Part shown: positions 1 through 9,845 of the stretch, piece after piece | How positions within the stretch are numbered: position 1 is the stretch's first letter | Layout: each line of letters opens with the position of its first letter | Origin: CAVVEQ01 sp963747315 | Lineage (GTDB): Bacteria; Chloroflexota; Anaerolineae; Anaerolineales; Anaerolineaceae | NCBI GenBank assembly: GCA_963747315.1 | Contig: CAVVEQ010000013.1 | Span: 744,001-808,000 of the forward strand | Length of the DNA: 64,000 bases | Direction: 5' to 3' | Position numbers and translations under genes: made by a program | Notes under the pieces: generated by a model | Told to the model about the DNA's origin: nothing | The model's input: only the letters and a program-made list of their open reading frames with translations | Databases searched by the model: none

Positions 1-1704
1 GATTTATTGCTCACCGGGATAATATCATTCCAGGGCAGTTTGCACAGCCCGTGTAAACTAAACCAGGTTCTCCAAACCGGGAAGTAGTAGAGTGCTTCGG
101 CTTTATCTTCGAAAGTAGGTAACTGCTTGTGAACCATATCCATAAAGATCAACCAGGCTTCATCGTGCTGGGGACCCTTGGAAGCCAGTGCGTATCCGCC
201 CTGCTGTGCCAGCGATTCCTTGGGCATGTATTCGGAGATTTCCATCCCCTTCACTTCCATGCCAATATCAGCAAGTACCTTGGGATCGGCACCAAACTTT
301 TCGGCAAAGACCTTCTTCATGGACCGAACCCCCTGCCCTACAACAACTCCGAATCCCTTACCCCTAGCCATTTGATGAAGCAACTCCAACGCCACATCCT
401 TGTTTCCCCAGGTTAATTCCATCCCGCCGGTTCGTTCCTGGTTCAGGATACCGTACTCATAGCATTCCATCGCAAAGGCGATCGAATTTCCGCACGATAT
501 CGTATCAATCCCATAAGTATCACAATAGAAATTCAACTCTAGAACCGCCTGGGGATCGAAGATCGCACAGTTTGAACCCAAAGCTCCCAGGGTTTCATAT
601 TCTGGACCATCAACAAAGACCCGTTGTCCCTGGTAGGGTCCAGTCTTCAAGTTCAAAATCCGTGATCCCGTGTGCACATGCGAGGGTGCAACCATACCAG
701 CAGCCATCCGGACCTCTTCGGTCGTACTGCTGCTTCCATAAAGAACCACCGATCTGTGGCGCGCGCTGATCTGCCCCAAAACGGAAATTCTCTACCGGAA
801 ATAGATCGAACTTGCTCATGATCTCAACCAGGTATGGTGTTCCGGTCCCACCCATGTCATTTTGCACAGCATCAAATTCAGAAATCTCAGCCTTGATCCT
901 TCGCCCGGCATTATTTACCAGTTCCGGATTGGCAGAGCCGTTGCTGTTACCGGTCATGCCGGTAAATTTGACCAGGATCGCTTTTATCTTTTTATCCCGC
1001 AACACCCGGCCTGCACCTCCCCGGGCTGCCTGTTTATAGCGGACTTCCTTTTTCTTCGGATCGTAGTAACTGACATTCAGGCCGCAGATGGCAGCATGAT
1101 CGGCAGCCTGCCCGGCGCTGATAACGGATATCCCTCTCATCTCCTTTTCATCCCGGGCGTACATTTCGGTCAATTGCCTGTTTACGAGGTGTGTATCAAC
1201 TGCTTCCAACGGTGCTTCTTCGAGACGGATTGTGCCCTCGTCGCCGTCGATAACGATGATCACATCATTTTCCGCCTTTCCCTGGACCTCGAGTGCGTCG
1301 AAACCGGCAAATTTTAGATACGGTCCGAAATATCCGCCGGCGTTGGAGTCGATCACGCTGAATGTGGTCGGAGAGATCGTCACGACAGTGCACTTTCCAG
1401 TTCCCGGATATGAGGTGATCCCGCCGATGGGGCCGCCTGCAATGACCAGTTCATTCTCCGGATCATTCCATCGAGTCCCGTCCTTGATAGCGTTCCAAAG
1501 AAGCCAAAGACAAAAACCTCGTCCACCGGTAAAGATTTCTTTCATTTTTTCTGTAACAGGTTTTATCGCGATCTGGTTCGTTGATAGATTTATTTGGAGG
1601 GTTCGGTTCGCATAACCCTTTTCCACTGGTTTTTTCTCATAACTCATTTCAGCGAGAAGTTCATGAGCTGAGCGTGTTTCTTCTATCGAGAAAGTTAGAA
1701 TCAT
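1..1704 (-). CDS. Aldehyde:ferredoxin oxidoreductase family protein, 3' end outside window, one frameshift
   Basis: Tungsten- or molybdenum-pterin enzyme that oxidises aldehydes to carboxylic acids with ferredoxin as acceptor. The N-terminal domain shows the family pattern (FTGGRGF near the start, GGPIGG, GYFGPYLK). A cysteine cluster GCWYGCTLACAHG (CX3CX3C) fits the 4Fe-4S site. The start is ATG 1704 because GGAGG lies 6 bases upstream; an in-frame start at 1797 has no such site. The frame breaks near 640-650: after TDFEL the frame must shift by one base to continue as KTGPYQGQRVFVDGPEYET and on to base 1. One extra T in a CTTG context would explain it. The gene leaves the window at base 1, so the last cluster ligand is not seen. 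It is divergent from the MFS gene. The family is clear; the substrate cannot be told. Confidence 0.88.
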
Positions 1705-1782
1705 CGACTGCCTCCGGGACGCTTGGAATCTTCCTATTATAACCAGTCGATCCAAAGGTACAGCATCTTCAGATTGTTGGAA

Positions 1783-1791
1783 TGCTATAAT
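1783..1791 (+). promoter_or_regulatory. Extended -10 promoter (TGCTATAAT) for the MFS gene
   Basis: TGC followed by a perfect TATAAT lies 14 bases before the ATG at 1806. A start site about 7 bases downstream leaves a very short leader containing at most AAAGG. No convincing -35 box is visible. Confidence 0.4.
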
Positions 1792-1805
1792 CACCAAAGG
1801 TATCC

Positions 1806-3038
1806 ATGCTTGATCGATTTATTCCCGGGCAGGTCACAAACCCTGTTCAACGTGATAACTTCAAGAATGTTCTTCGGGATGGCCTGGCGGTTGGTTATGC
1901 CACCGCTGGGATACCATTCCTGGCTGTATTTCTAACCCGCCTTGGTGCAAGCAATTTCCAAGTCGGTTTGCTCACTTCCATGCCAGCCTTTACTGGCTTG
2001 CTTTTCGCCATCCCCCTCGGAAGTTGGCTTCAACAAAAACGTAACCTGGTCCCCTGGTATAGCTGGACAAGATTTATCCAACTTTCCGGTTTCGGGTTGA
2101 CTGGATTAATCCCATTCATTCTCCCTCGCGATGCCTGGATACCTGCGATCATCCTCGTGTGGGGATTGATCACCCTTCCCCAAGCCATCCTCACCATCCT
2201 TTTTAATGTTGTTATGAGCTCTGTCGCTGGGAAGGTGGGGCGTTTTGAGCTTCTCTCCCGCCGCTGGGCGCTAATCGGGATGATCACTACCGTGACGACG
2301 CTAGGCATTGGTGAGGTGCTTACCCGAAGGATCTTACCTCTCAATTTTCAGCTTGTTTTTCTACTTGTCTCCATCGGGTCGATATTCAGTTTGATTTATA
2401 CGAGGCGGCTAGTCATCCCGGAGAATGCACTGATAGAAACACAGGCGATCAAATACCTGGATCGGTTCAGGCAGATCTTCTCGTCCGTGCGGCAATATCC
2501 CTCATTTCTCTCCTTCACATTCAAAAGGTTCATCTTTCTAACCGGCGTTGCTTTCGCAGCTCCGCTTTTTCCCTTATATTATGTCCGGCAGGCAGATCTA
2601 GCGGATAAATCGATCGCTTATATCACCATGGCTCACACGTTTGTCATGGTGGTTGGATATTTTTTCTGGTTGAGGTTTTCCAGAACCCGGGGATCACGCC
2701 CGATCCTGCTTTATACAACGCTTGGCATCTCTCTCTTTCCCATACTAGTTGCCTTGACGGTAAATCCCAGCATGATCATTTTTCTGGCGGCAATCGCGGG
2801 TTTATTCAATGCCGGTTTGGATCTTGTGTTTTTTGATGAACTGATGCGTAATATACCAGTGGATCAAAGTCCCTCATTCGTCGCATTTGCGCAGACTTCA
2901 CAGTACCTGACTACAATGATCTCTCCCCTAGTGAGCGCATGGCTGGCTGAGATGTTCGGACTGAACGCGGCTTTGATAATAGCCGGGTTGATCCAATTGT
3001 TCGGATTTTTCCTTTTCACACGAAAACAAATTAATTGA
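1806..3038 (+). CDS. Major facilitator superfamily transporter
   Basis: Integral membrane protein of 410 residues, the usual MFS length, with about 12 hydrophobic segments in two halves split by a charged loop near residues 190-220 (YTRRLVIPENALIETQ). The first half has a degenerate loop 2-3 signature (GSWLQQKRNLVPW). The N-terminal segment (VLRDGLAVGYATAGIPFLAVFLTRLGAS) resembles uncharacterised MFS proteins rather than a sugar or drug-export subfamily I can name. Start ATG 1806 has AAAGG 5 bases upstream. It is divergent from the aldehyde oxidoreductase, which hints at but does not prove a linked function. Substrate unknown. Confidence 0.85.
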   Translation: MLDRFIPGQVTNPVQRDNFKNVLRDGLAVGYATAGIPFLAVFLTRLGASNFQVGLLTSMPAFTGLLFAIPLGSWLQQKRNLVPWYSWTRFIQLSGFGLTGLIPFILPRDAWIPAIILVWGLITLPQAILTILFNVVMSSVAGKVGRFELLSRRWALIGMITTVTTLGIGEVLTRRILPLNFQLVFLLVSIGSIFSLIYTRRLVIPENALIETQAIKYLDRFRQIFSSVRQYPSFLSFTFKRFIFLTGVAFAAPLFPLYYVRQADLADKSIAYITMAHTFVMVVGYFFWLRFSRTRGSRPILLYTTLGISLFPILVALTVNPSMIIFLAAIAGLFNAGLDLVFFDELMRNIPVDQSPSFVAFAQTSQYLTTMISPLVSAWLAEMFGLNAALIIAGLIQLFGFFLFTRKQIN

Positions 3039-3066
3039 ATTAAACGACATTCCAATTTTCTTGACT

Positions 3067-3072
3067 TATAAT
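3067..3072 (+). promoter_or_regulatory. Candidate -10 box ahead of the gcv operon
   Basis: A perfect TATAAT lies about 57 bases before the gcvH ATG, directly after TTGACT. No -35 box sits at normal spacing, so this is weakly supported. The 90-base gap is too short for a glycine riboswitch and shows no such fold. Confidence 0.3.
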
Positions 3073-3128
3073 AATCTTGCTTTTCTATTGGTAATTGTTA
3101 TTCAATTTCTTTCAACCAGGAGACAATT

Positions 3129-3518
3129 ATGGAAACCCCCTCTGATTTGAAATATTCAAAAACCGATGAATGGGTAAAAATGGAAGGAAATGTCGCAGTT
3201 ATTGGAATCACCGATTATGCCCAGGAGCAACTTTCCGATGTCGTATTTATTGAGGTTCCTCACTCGGTGGGGGATTCCTTTACCAAAGGATCTCAATGCG
3301 CAACAGTCGAATCGGTAAAAGCTGCCGCTGAGGTGAACTTCCCGGTATCTGGTGAACTGATCGAGATCAACGAAGCTCTTAGCTCCGCGCCAGAACTATT
3401 AAACACCGAGCCTTTCGGAAAAGCCTGGATTGTGAAGATTAATATCAAGGATCCATCTGAATTGAGTGACCTGATGGATGCCCAAGCTTATATTCAATAT
3501 TGTGAAGGCCGGCATTAA
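3129..3518 (+). CDS. gcvH: Glycine cleavage system H protein
   Basis: Lipoyl carrier of the glycine cleavage complex: it shuttles the aminomethyl group from the P protein to the T protein and is reoxidised by the L protein. At 129 residues it has the standard length. The lipoylation site is Lys64 in the motif TVESVKAAAE. The flanking sequence (KYSKTDEWVK, GITDYAQEQLSDVVFIEVP, FGKAWIVKI) is textbook. AGGAGA 6 bases before ATG 3129 fixes the start. It is the first gene of gcvH-gcvPA-gcvPB; gcvPA starts right after its stop codon. No gcvT is present here, so T and L must be encoded elsewhere. Confidence 0.97.
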   Translation: METPSDLKYSKTDEWVKMEGNVAVIGITDYAQEQLSDVVFIEVPHSVGDSFTKGSQCATVESVKAAAEVNFPVSGELIEINEALSSAPELLNTEPFGKAWIVKINIKDPSELSDLMDAQAYIQYCEGRH

Positions 3519-4872
3519 ATGTTCATTCCTCATACTGAATCTGAAACCAGGGAGATGTTGAAAGAACTTGACCTGGGTAGTATCGAGGATCTCTTTATAG
3601 ACGTACCCAAGGAATACCGATTCCCTAATCTCGATCTCCCACCAGCGCTTTCTGAAATGGAAGCGTTTTCGATGGTGCAGGCTATCTCGCAATCGAACGA
3701 ATCCACGCAGGATTTGATATGTTTCCTCGGAGCTGGTGCATACAATCATTACATCCCGGCAGTCGTGGATAGCGTAATATCCCGCGGGGAGTTTTTTTCA
3801 GCCTACACCCCTTACCAGCCGGAGATATCCCAGGGGACCCTGCAAGCTGTGTTTGAATACCAGAGCCTGATTGCAGCTCTTACTGGGATGGATGTCAGTA
3901 ATGCCTCCCACTACGATGGCGCGACTGCCTGTGCGGAAGCAGGGGTTCTTGCGTACCATCACTTTTTCGGTAAACGCCCTCGCATCGTAATCTCACCTTC
4001 ACTGCACCCCCATTACCGGGAAACGATGCGAACTTACCTGCAGGGGTATGCCGGGATTGAGATCCTCGGCGATGAATCCCGGGAGAGCCCTCTGCGCCAT
4101 CCGGATGAACTGATCCAGCATGTTGATCAAAATACTTCACTGGTGCTCGTGCAATATCCAGACTTTTTTGGTCGAATTTTTGACCTTTACAACTTTAGCC
4201 AAAGCGGTACATGAAAAAGGCGCTCTGCTTGGCGTGGCTGTAAATCCGCTATCACTGGGTCTCCTTAAATCTCCGGGAGAATTCGGAGCAGATATTGTGG
4301 TCGGAGAAGGACAGCCGTTGGGCATTCCCCTTTCGTTTGGCGGGCCGTACCTTGGCATTTTCGCCACCCGCAAAGAGCTCGTTCGCAAGTTGGCAGGTCG
4401 GCTGGTTGGTGAATCGGTGGATCAAAAAGGCCGCAAAGGATACGTGCTCACGCTAACAGCGCGTGAACAACACATTCGCCGCGATAAAGCAACCTCCAAC
4501 ATCTGCACCAACCAGGGATTGATGGCACTCGCCGCGCTCGTTTATTTGAGCTCGCTTGGAAAACACGGTTTACGGTCAGTTGCCAACCTTTGTTATCAAA
4601 AAGCGCATTATGCGGCTACCCAAATCGCAGCAGTACCGGGATACGCCGTACTCGATGAAAGTCCTTTCTTCCATGAGTTCATTGTTCATTGTCCCGATTC
4701 TGTGGAAGAGTTAAACCTTCACCTTCTCGATCATGGGATCCTGGGGGGCTACGACCTGGGTTGTGAATACCCGTCCCTGAAAAACCATATGCTTGTCGCG
4801 GTTACCGAGATGGTGGATAAAGAGGATATCGACATGCTGTGTGAGATTCTAGGGGAGGCGCACCATGGCTGA
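3519..4872 (+). CDS. gcvPA: Glycine dehydrogenase (decarboxylating) subunit 1, one frameshift
   Basis: N-terminal half of the split P protein; with GcvPB it forms the PLP-dependent glycine decarboxylase that loads H protein. The frame opened at 3519 ends at 4214, while the family sequence carries on in the next frame from TTLAKAVHEKG to the stop at 4872. Removing one T from the CCTTTACA run near 4188 restores a protein of about 450 residues, the usual size. Diagnostic stretches are GAGAYNHYIPAVVD, FFSAYTPYQPEISQGTLQ and the late RREQHIRR-like TAREQHIRRDKATSNICTNQ. The start abuts the gcvH stop, so translation is probably coupled. It overlaps gcvPB by 8 bases. I take the break as a sequencing error. 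Confidence 0.92.
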
Positions 4873-6331
4873 GCCAACCCTGTTCGAGCTTTCCTCCCCC
4901 GGGCGTAGAGGAGTTGATTTTCCTGTTCCGGATGTACCTCAGACTTCACTTCCCGATGATCTCACCAGGGGTTCCCTTCCGCTTCCAGAATTATCCGAAC
5001 AGGATGTGATTCGTCATTACACCCGGTTATCTAAATTGAATTACTCAGTGGATGGTGGTTTTTACCCGCTGGGTTCCTGCACAATGAAATATAATCCGCG
5101 TGTCAATGAGCGCGCAGCCCGACTACCCGGTTTCGCCGCGATCCACCCGTTTCAACCGGCTGAGACCATCCAGGGTTGCCTGGCTTTGATGTTCAATTTG
5201 CAGCTCTGGTTGGCGGAGATAAGTGGATTCAAAGGGATCACCCTGCAACCAGCCGCCGGTGCCCAGGGCGAGTTTGTGGGTGTCGCCATCATTCGCGCCT
5301 ATCACAACTCCAGAAATGATTCTAAAAGAACCAAAATATTGATTCCCGATTCCGCCCATGGCACCAACCCGGCCAGCTCTGCGATGAAGGGGTTCGAGAT
5401 CGTACCCCTCCCCACCGATAAAAATGGAAACGTTGACCTGGAAGCTCTTCGATCCGCCTGCGATGAATCCACAGCGGGATTGATGCTCACAAACCCCAAT
5501 ACGCTGGGTTTATTCGAGGCGAATGTCCTCGAAGTGATCAGGATAGTACACGAGGCTGGAGGATTGGTCTATGGAGATGGCGCGAATCTGAATGCTTTGC
5601 TTGGCATTGTCCGTCCCGGCGATCTGGGCTTTGATATCATGCACTTCAATCTCCACAAAACATTTTCAACCCCGCATGGTGGTGGGGGTCCTGGATCCGG
5701 CCCAGTCGGTGTCGCTGAGCATCTGGTGGATTTTCTTCCCACACCCGTTATCGACATAATCGAAGACGGTTCTGAGGATTTAGCCCCATTATATGGGTTT
5801 CGAACCCCAAAGAAATCCATTGGACGGGTCAAATCCTTCAATGGCCATTTTGGAATGATGGTGCGTGCGTTTACCTACATTAGCATGCATGGACCGGAGG
5901 GACTTTTATCAATTTCCAAGTATGCCGTATTAAATGCGAATTATCTTTTATCCCTTATACGCAAGGATTATAAGCTTGCCTATGACCGAGTTTGCATGCA
6001 CGAATTTGTGCTCGAAGGCAGGTGGGACGATGCTCCCGGGGTGATCGCCCTGGATATCGCCAAACGGTTGATGGATTATGGCTTCCATCCACCAACGAAC
6101 TATTTCCCGCTCATTGTTCATGATGCCCTCATGATCGAGCCTACAGAAACTGAAAACAAGCAAACCCTGGATGCGTTCGCAGATGCCCTGATCGCCATCG
6201 CAGGAGAAGCGAAATCCAACCCCGAGCTCCTGAAATCCGCCCCACATGTAACCCCGGTGGGTCGGCTTGATGAGGTCAAAGCTGCCCGCGACCTGGTGCT
6301 TTGCTGTTGGATTCCAGACCAGGAATTATGA
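4865..6331 (+). CDS. gcvPB: Glycine dehydrogenase (decarboxylating) subunit 2
   Basis: C-terminal, PLP-binding half of the split P protein. It has 488 residues, the standard size. The Schiff-base lysine is Lys265 in NLHKTFSTPHGGGGPG, followed by the glycine-rich loop typical of the family; SCTMKYNPR and PDSAHGTNPASSAMKG are further hallmarks. The start ATG 4865 overlaps the end of gcvPA, and GGGGAGG is placed just before it. It is the last gene of the operon; no terminator hairpin is obvious right after the stop. Frame intact. Confidence 0.97.
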   Translation: MAEPTLFELSSPGRRGVDFPVPDVPQTSLPDDLTRGSLPLPELSEQDVIRHYTRLSKLNYSVDGGFYPLGSCTMKYNPRVNERAARLPGFAAIHPFQPAETIQGCLALMFNLQLWLAEISGFKGITLQPAAGAQGEFVGVAIIRAYHNSRNDSKRTKILIPDSAHGTNPASSAMKGFEIVPLPTDKNGNVDLEALRSACDESTAGLMLTNPNTLGLFEANVLEVIRIVHEAGGLVYGDGANLNALLGIVRPGDLGFDIMHFNLHKTFSTPHGGGGPGSGPVGVAEHLVDFLPTPVIDIIEDGSEDLAPLYGFRTPKKSIGRVKSFNGHFGMMVRAFTYISMHGPEGLLSISKYAVLNANYLLSLIRKDYKLAYDRVCMHEFVLEGRWDDAPGVIALDIAKRLMDYGFHPPTNYFPLIVHDALMIEPTETENKQTLDAFADALIAIAGEAKSNPELLKSAPHVTPVGRLDEVKAARDLVLCCWIPDQEL

Positions 6332-6438
6332 TCTGGTGATATTTAAAGTTTGCATTTTTGTAATTCAAAATTACAACCTTCTCATTGAATTCCTCTTCCA
6401 AAAAGAGGATAATAGTGTGTGGAAGGAGGTGGTCTAAT

Positions 6439-6585
6439 GTGAACTCTCATCAGTTGGAAAAAGGGCAAGGTTTCCTTGAATACGCATTAATTCTAATTAT
6501 TGTTTCGATTTTAGTAGTAGCAGCCCTTGCCCTGATGGGACCCGCCATTGGCAGACTTTACAGTGATGTGATCCCGATGATTTGA
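6439..6585 (+). CDS. Flp/Fap-type (class IVb) pilin-like small protein
   Basis: Predicted 48-residue protein starting at GTG 6439, with AAGGAGGT ending 8 bases upstream. An ATG two bases earlier (6437) is followed at once by TGA, so GTG is the only useful start at this site. The sequence has a short charged leader, then GQGFLEYALILIIVSILVV: a class IVb prepilin cleavage motif with glutamate at position +5 followed by tyrosine, running into one long hydrophobic helix and a short tail. This is the pattern of Flp major pilins of Tad systems. No tad/cpa assembly genes are next to it. A strong hairpin follows. Confidence 0.75.
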   Translation: MNSHQLEKGQGFLEYALILIIVSILVVAALALMGPAIGRLYSDVIPMI

Positions 6586-6610
6586 TAAAGTCATTTCAAA
6601 TATTATTTTT

Positions 6611-6640
6611 GAAGCAACAGCACAAAGGTGCTGTTGCTTC
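6611..6640 (+). terminator. Terminator hairpin after the pilin gene
   Basis: A perfect 13-bp inverted repeat GAAGCAACAGCAC / GTGCTGTTGCTTC with a 4-base loop, 26 bases after the pilin stop. The following T-tract is weak (TATTTAT), and ATTATTTTT precedes the stem, so it may act in either direction. Confidence 0.7.
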
Positions 6641-6853
6641 TATTTATCCGAATATTCATTTCTTAATAAAATAAGTAATTCCAATAATTCGGACATCCTT
6701 ACGTAAGATCGATTATTTTAAGTACAAAGATAATTATTCCATCAAGGTTCCTAGGAAATATAGAATCGTTCTATAAATAGAAAAAGATAGACAGTCCATA
6801 TCATTTTTATAATTATGAAAAAAAGAAAATTAAGGAACTCCAATATATAATCA
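6641..6853. other. AT-rich intergenic stretch without genes
   Basis: Together with the flanking hairpins this is a gap of about 340 bases between the pilin and the COG1748 gene. It is strikingly AT-rich and has stops in all frames. It holds a few short palindromes (TTACGTAA, CCTAGG, ATAGAATCGTTCTAT) but no recognisable RNA or gene. It marks the left edge of a more AT-rich block reaching about 10.6 kb. Confidence 0.5.
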
Positions 6854-6890
6854 AGATCTCCAATTCCATACAAAAAAGAATTGGAGATCT
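6854..6890 (-). terminator. Hairpin after the COG1748 dehydrogenase gene
   Basis: A perfect 13-bp inverted repeat AGATCTCCAATTC / GAATTGGAGATCT with an 11-base loop, 33 bases past the stop at 6924. The T-run is in the loop, and the 3' flank on the minus strand is only moderately T-rich, so termination is likely but not certain. Confidence 0.5.
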
Positions 6891-6923
6891 CTTATATTCG
6901 GTGGTCAAATTATATGTAGATTA

Positions 6924-8129
6924 TCACCACTCTTTTATACCCCAAGGAAATCCATATTCCTTCATCAGGTTCATAAAGGGATCTGGATCAAAAGCCTCAG
7001 GACCATCAACTCCTGTTCCTTTCCAAATGCCTTTTTCTAGCAATTCCATGCCGATCACAGCATTGAATGCAGTCTGGGCAACAACTACCTGGCAATCAAA
7101 TTTTTCCATACAAGTTTTATTTTCAGCAACTTGATATAGATAAACTTGTTTCTCCTTACCATCCTTGATGCCTTTAACCCATGTTCCTGCACAGGTAGAT
7201 CCTTCCATCAATGGACCTAAATGTGCGGGATCTGGCAGACAGGCTGCAACCACGTCACGAGGAGCTACTTCGACATCCTTTACTTTTATGGGTTCTTTAT
7301 TATCCAAACCTAACATATGTAGGGTTTTAAGAATTCCAATAAACTCATCTCCCAAACCATATTTGAAGGTAACCCGTTTGCATTTAATATATCGCGGAAC
7401 AAGTAGAACTTCTTCGTGCTCAACATTTACGCATTCAGTTGGTCCTATCCCACCAGGAAAATCGAATGTTTCCGGTTCAGAAAATGGTTCAGTTGTGAAC
7501 CAATTCTTGTCTTTTTCCCAAATGACAGGGGGATTGAGGCATTCCTCGATTGTTGTCCAGATAGAGAAATTTGGGGCAAAATCGTAACCTTTCACGATCA
7601 GATTTGCTCCATCCCGGATTCCAATCTCTTCAATCTCATCAAAAAGATGTTTTTCAGCGTATTTCGCAAAGACATCAGCCATCCCTGGCTCAACCCCTAA
7701 GCCTAATAGAGCTAAAATACCTTTTTTCTTCCATTGCTCGGCTCGTTCAAATTGATAATCTCCCAATTTCACGCCAGTCTTGTTGAATGGATCCGTAGGG
7801 TGTGGCTCGGAAAGAGTCATTGCCATATCCATGTAATTGCATCCCGCTTCGAATGCTGCATCAAAAATCGTCACATTGAAACTTGGATCACATGCATTCA
7901 TGATAAGGTTGGACTTGTATTTCTTTGCCAATCCCACAACCATGTCTTTCTTGCTCGCATCGATGAACTCAGCTGGAAATTTATTTTTATCCTTTAATTT
8001 TGACTGAACCTCTTTTGCGCGATCAAGATTAAAGTCGGCGAGAACCATTTGCTCTAGCCAGGGTCGTTTTGATGCTATTACTGCAATCGCTTCCCCGACA
8101 CCACCAACTCCAACAAGTAGTACTCTCAT
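6924..8129 (-). CDS. Saccharopine dehydrogenase / carboxynorspermidine synthase family protein (COG1748)
   Basis: NAD(P)-dependent reductase-fold protein of 401 residues. A Rossmann start (VLLVGVGGVGEAIA) is followed by a domain that lines up by eye with carboxynorspermidine synthase and saccharopine reductases: LGLGVEPGMADVFAKYAEKH, LPDPAHLGP, TCAGTWVKGIKDGKE, and the late FDPDPFM. GGAGA 5 bases before ATG 8129 supports the start. It lies 25 bases after an APC permease in the same direction, with an Lrp-type regulator upstream and putrescine aminotransferase beyond. A role in diamine or lysine metabolism is an inference from that context. No carboxynorspermidine decarboxylase or lysine-ketoglutarate partner is adjacent, so the substrate is open. 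Confidence 0.8.
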   Translation of the reverse strand: MRVLLVGVGGVGEAIAVIASKRPWLEQMVLADFNLDRAKEVQSKLKDKNKFPAEFIDASKKDMVVGLAKKYKSNLIMNACDPSFNVTIFDAAFEAGCNYMDMAMTLSEPHPTDPFNKTGVKLGDYQFERAEQWKKKGILALLGLGVEPGMADVFAKYAEKHLFDEIEEIGIRDGANLIVKGYDFAPNFSIWTTIEECLNPPVIWEKDKNWFTTEPFSEPETFDFPGGIGPTECVNVEHEEVLLVPRYIKCKRVTFKYGLGDEFIGILKTLHMLGLDNKEPIKVKDVEVAPRDVVAACLPDPAHLGPLMEGSTCAGTWVKGIKDGKEKQVYLYQVAENKTCMEKFDCQVVVAQTAFNAVIGMELLEKGIWKGTGVDGPEAFDPDPFMNLMKEYGFPWGIKEW

Positions 8130-8154
8130 TTTATTCTCCTATTTCTACATTAAT

Positions 8155-9753
8155 TTACTCAACTGGTGTATCTAACACGTATGGATCAACATCTGGAATA
8201 TCTTTCTTTACAAATTTAATTATCGGTATGTAGAGAATCGCACCAATTGCCATTGCGATCAAACTCCAACCAATAGCACCCTCCCAGCCGTAGTCCATAA
8301 CCTGGCTTACAATCGCCAGGATGATGATAGAGAGGGGTGCAATCACGATATATAACAAACCAAAAACACCTCCAGGAACCTTATTGCGTGGTAAATGTGG
8401 CACTTTTTTTCGAAGCCACACTAACGCAAAAATCTCTGCCATTAATACAAGCATATTGAGAAAGACATCTATAACCACAAGATTTTGAAATGCTGATGTC
8501 GAAAAAATAAGATAGAAGACCCCACAAATAAGGATCGCAACCCATGGTGTGCCATACTTAGGATGAACCCTATTTAACCATTGCGGCATCATTCCATCTT
8601 CGGCAAGTGCATATGGAACACGTGTGCCTCCAAGTCCGTTTCCGATAAAAAGTCCGATCATTGAAAGAATTGCTGATATTCCAACAATCGCTCCAAGGAA
8701 ATAGGACAACGGGCTATCCACTCCAGCGACTTTATCTCCGATCTTGTGTGCTATCGTTGGGAATTCCCACCCTGCATCAGTTGTGGGATCTTCACCCCAT
8801 GCAACAATTTGTTCTTCGGTGACTCCATTTTCTGCCAAAACAGGTCCAATCCCTTCTCCGGGATTAGCCTCTTCAATCCCCCACATCATATAGCTGCCAT
8901 TTTCGCCAGCTCCTCCATACAAACCAGCAAGAGTCGGTATTGAGTAAGAGAGGATTGCGGCAATGAGAACCAGAACCATAGCACGGGGATATGTCTTTTT
9001 GGGTTCTTTGATTTCATCCCCTGCAGCTGTAGGGAGTTCCCATCCCATAAAATTCCACATTGCAACGTATAAACCCACGCTTAGGGCAGCCAGCAAACTT
9101 GAACCTGAAATCTCCGCATTATTTGGTAGGAATACCATCGTAAACGTTGACCCGGAGGTAAAGTACGCATAAAAACCGAATATGGACATTATGATCAACG
9201 GAATGATCATAAATAAACCTAACCAGTTGGTTGTTAATCCAGATAACTTCGCACCCCGGACGTTCAAGAACGAGATAGCAATGATCAATATCGCGGACAC
9301 AAACCAAGAGAGAGTTGACCCTGAGAATTCAATCCCACCTATAGTAGCGCCATCTGATAAGGCGGGGATAAAATAACTCAAGTACCAAGCTGTCCACACA
9401 GGATAAATAGATACATCCACCCACGAGACTACCCAATTCATCCAGCCTGACATAAACCCTACAAATCGGCCAAAAGCTTGTTTTACCCAATGGTAATAAC
9501 CACCTTCAACCGGCATCATAGATTGCATCTCACGCACCATTAGCATATTAGGGATGCTGAATAAAAGAGGGGTAATAATCATGAGCATCAATGCGAGACC
9601 GGGACCTGAAAGTCCAACCATTGGTTCTGCACCAAACGCTCCGCCACATACAGTGAAATAGATAATCCCGAAAAGTGGAAGAAGGGTTAATTCTCTTTTC
9701 AATTTCGCTTTCTCTGCTTTAGTTAAAGCTGCTTTTACATTTTCGATTGGCAT
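8155..9753 (-). CDS. APC superfamily amino acid/amine permease
   Basis: Polytopic membrane protein of 532 residues with 12 or more hydrophobic segments. The first helix carries the APC pattern ITPLLFSIPNMLMVREMQSMMPVEGGYYHWVKQAFG, preceded by TVCGGAFGAEPMVGLSGPG, the broken helix that binds the alpha-amino group in this family. An unusually long extramembrane loop of about 70 residues (residues roughly 280-350, acidic, with GEDPTTDAGWEF) interrupts the middle. GGAGGAG lies 5 bases before ATG 9753. It is upstream of the COG1748 gene and probably co-transcribed with it. Likely substrate is an amino acid or polyamine. Confidence 0.85.
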   Translation of the reverse strand: MPIENVKAALTKAEKAKLKRELTLLPLFGIIYFTVCGGAFGAEPMVGLSGPGLALMLMIITPLLFSIPNMLMVREMQSMMPVEGGYYHWVKQAFGRFVGFMSGWMNWVVSWVDVSIYPVWTAWYLSYFIPALSDGATIGGIEFSGSTLSWFVSAILIIAISFLNVRGAKLSGLTTNWLGLFMIIPLIIMSIFGFYAYFTSGSTFTMVFLPNNAEISGSSLLAALSVGLYVAMWNFMGWELPTAAGDEIKEPKKTYPRAMVLVLIAAILSYSIPTLAGLYGGAGENGSYMMWGIEEANPGEGIGPVLAENGVTEEQIVAWGEDPTTDAGWEFPTIAHKIGDKVAGVDSPLSYFLGAIVGISAILSMIGLFIGNGLGGTRVPYALAEDGMMPQWLNRVHPKYGTPWVAILICGVFYLIFSTSAFQNLVVIDVFLNMLVLMAEIFALVWLRKKVPHLPRNKVPGGVFGLLYIVIAPLSIIILAIVSQVMDYGWEGAIGWSLIAMAIGAILYIPIIKFVKKDIPDVDPYVLDTPVE

Positions 9754-9845
9754 GATCTCCTCCGGAAAAAAAGATTTTTACGATTATCAGTGGTTTCTCC
9801 ACCGATCAACCCAACGTATTCATTTGATCCTAAATACACATGCCT

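Noticed and set aside
3039..3128. Glycine riboswitch before gcvH
   Set aside because: The gap is only 90 bases, AT-rich, and has no glycine-aptamer core or expression platform.
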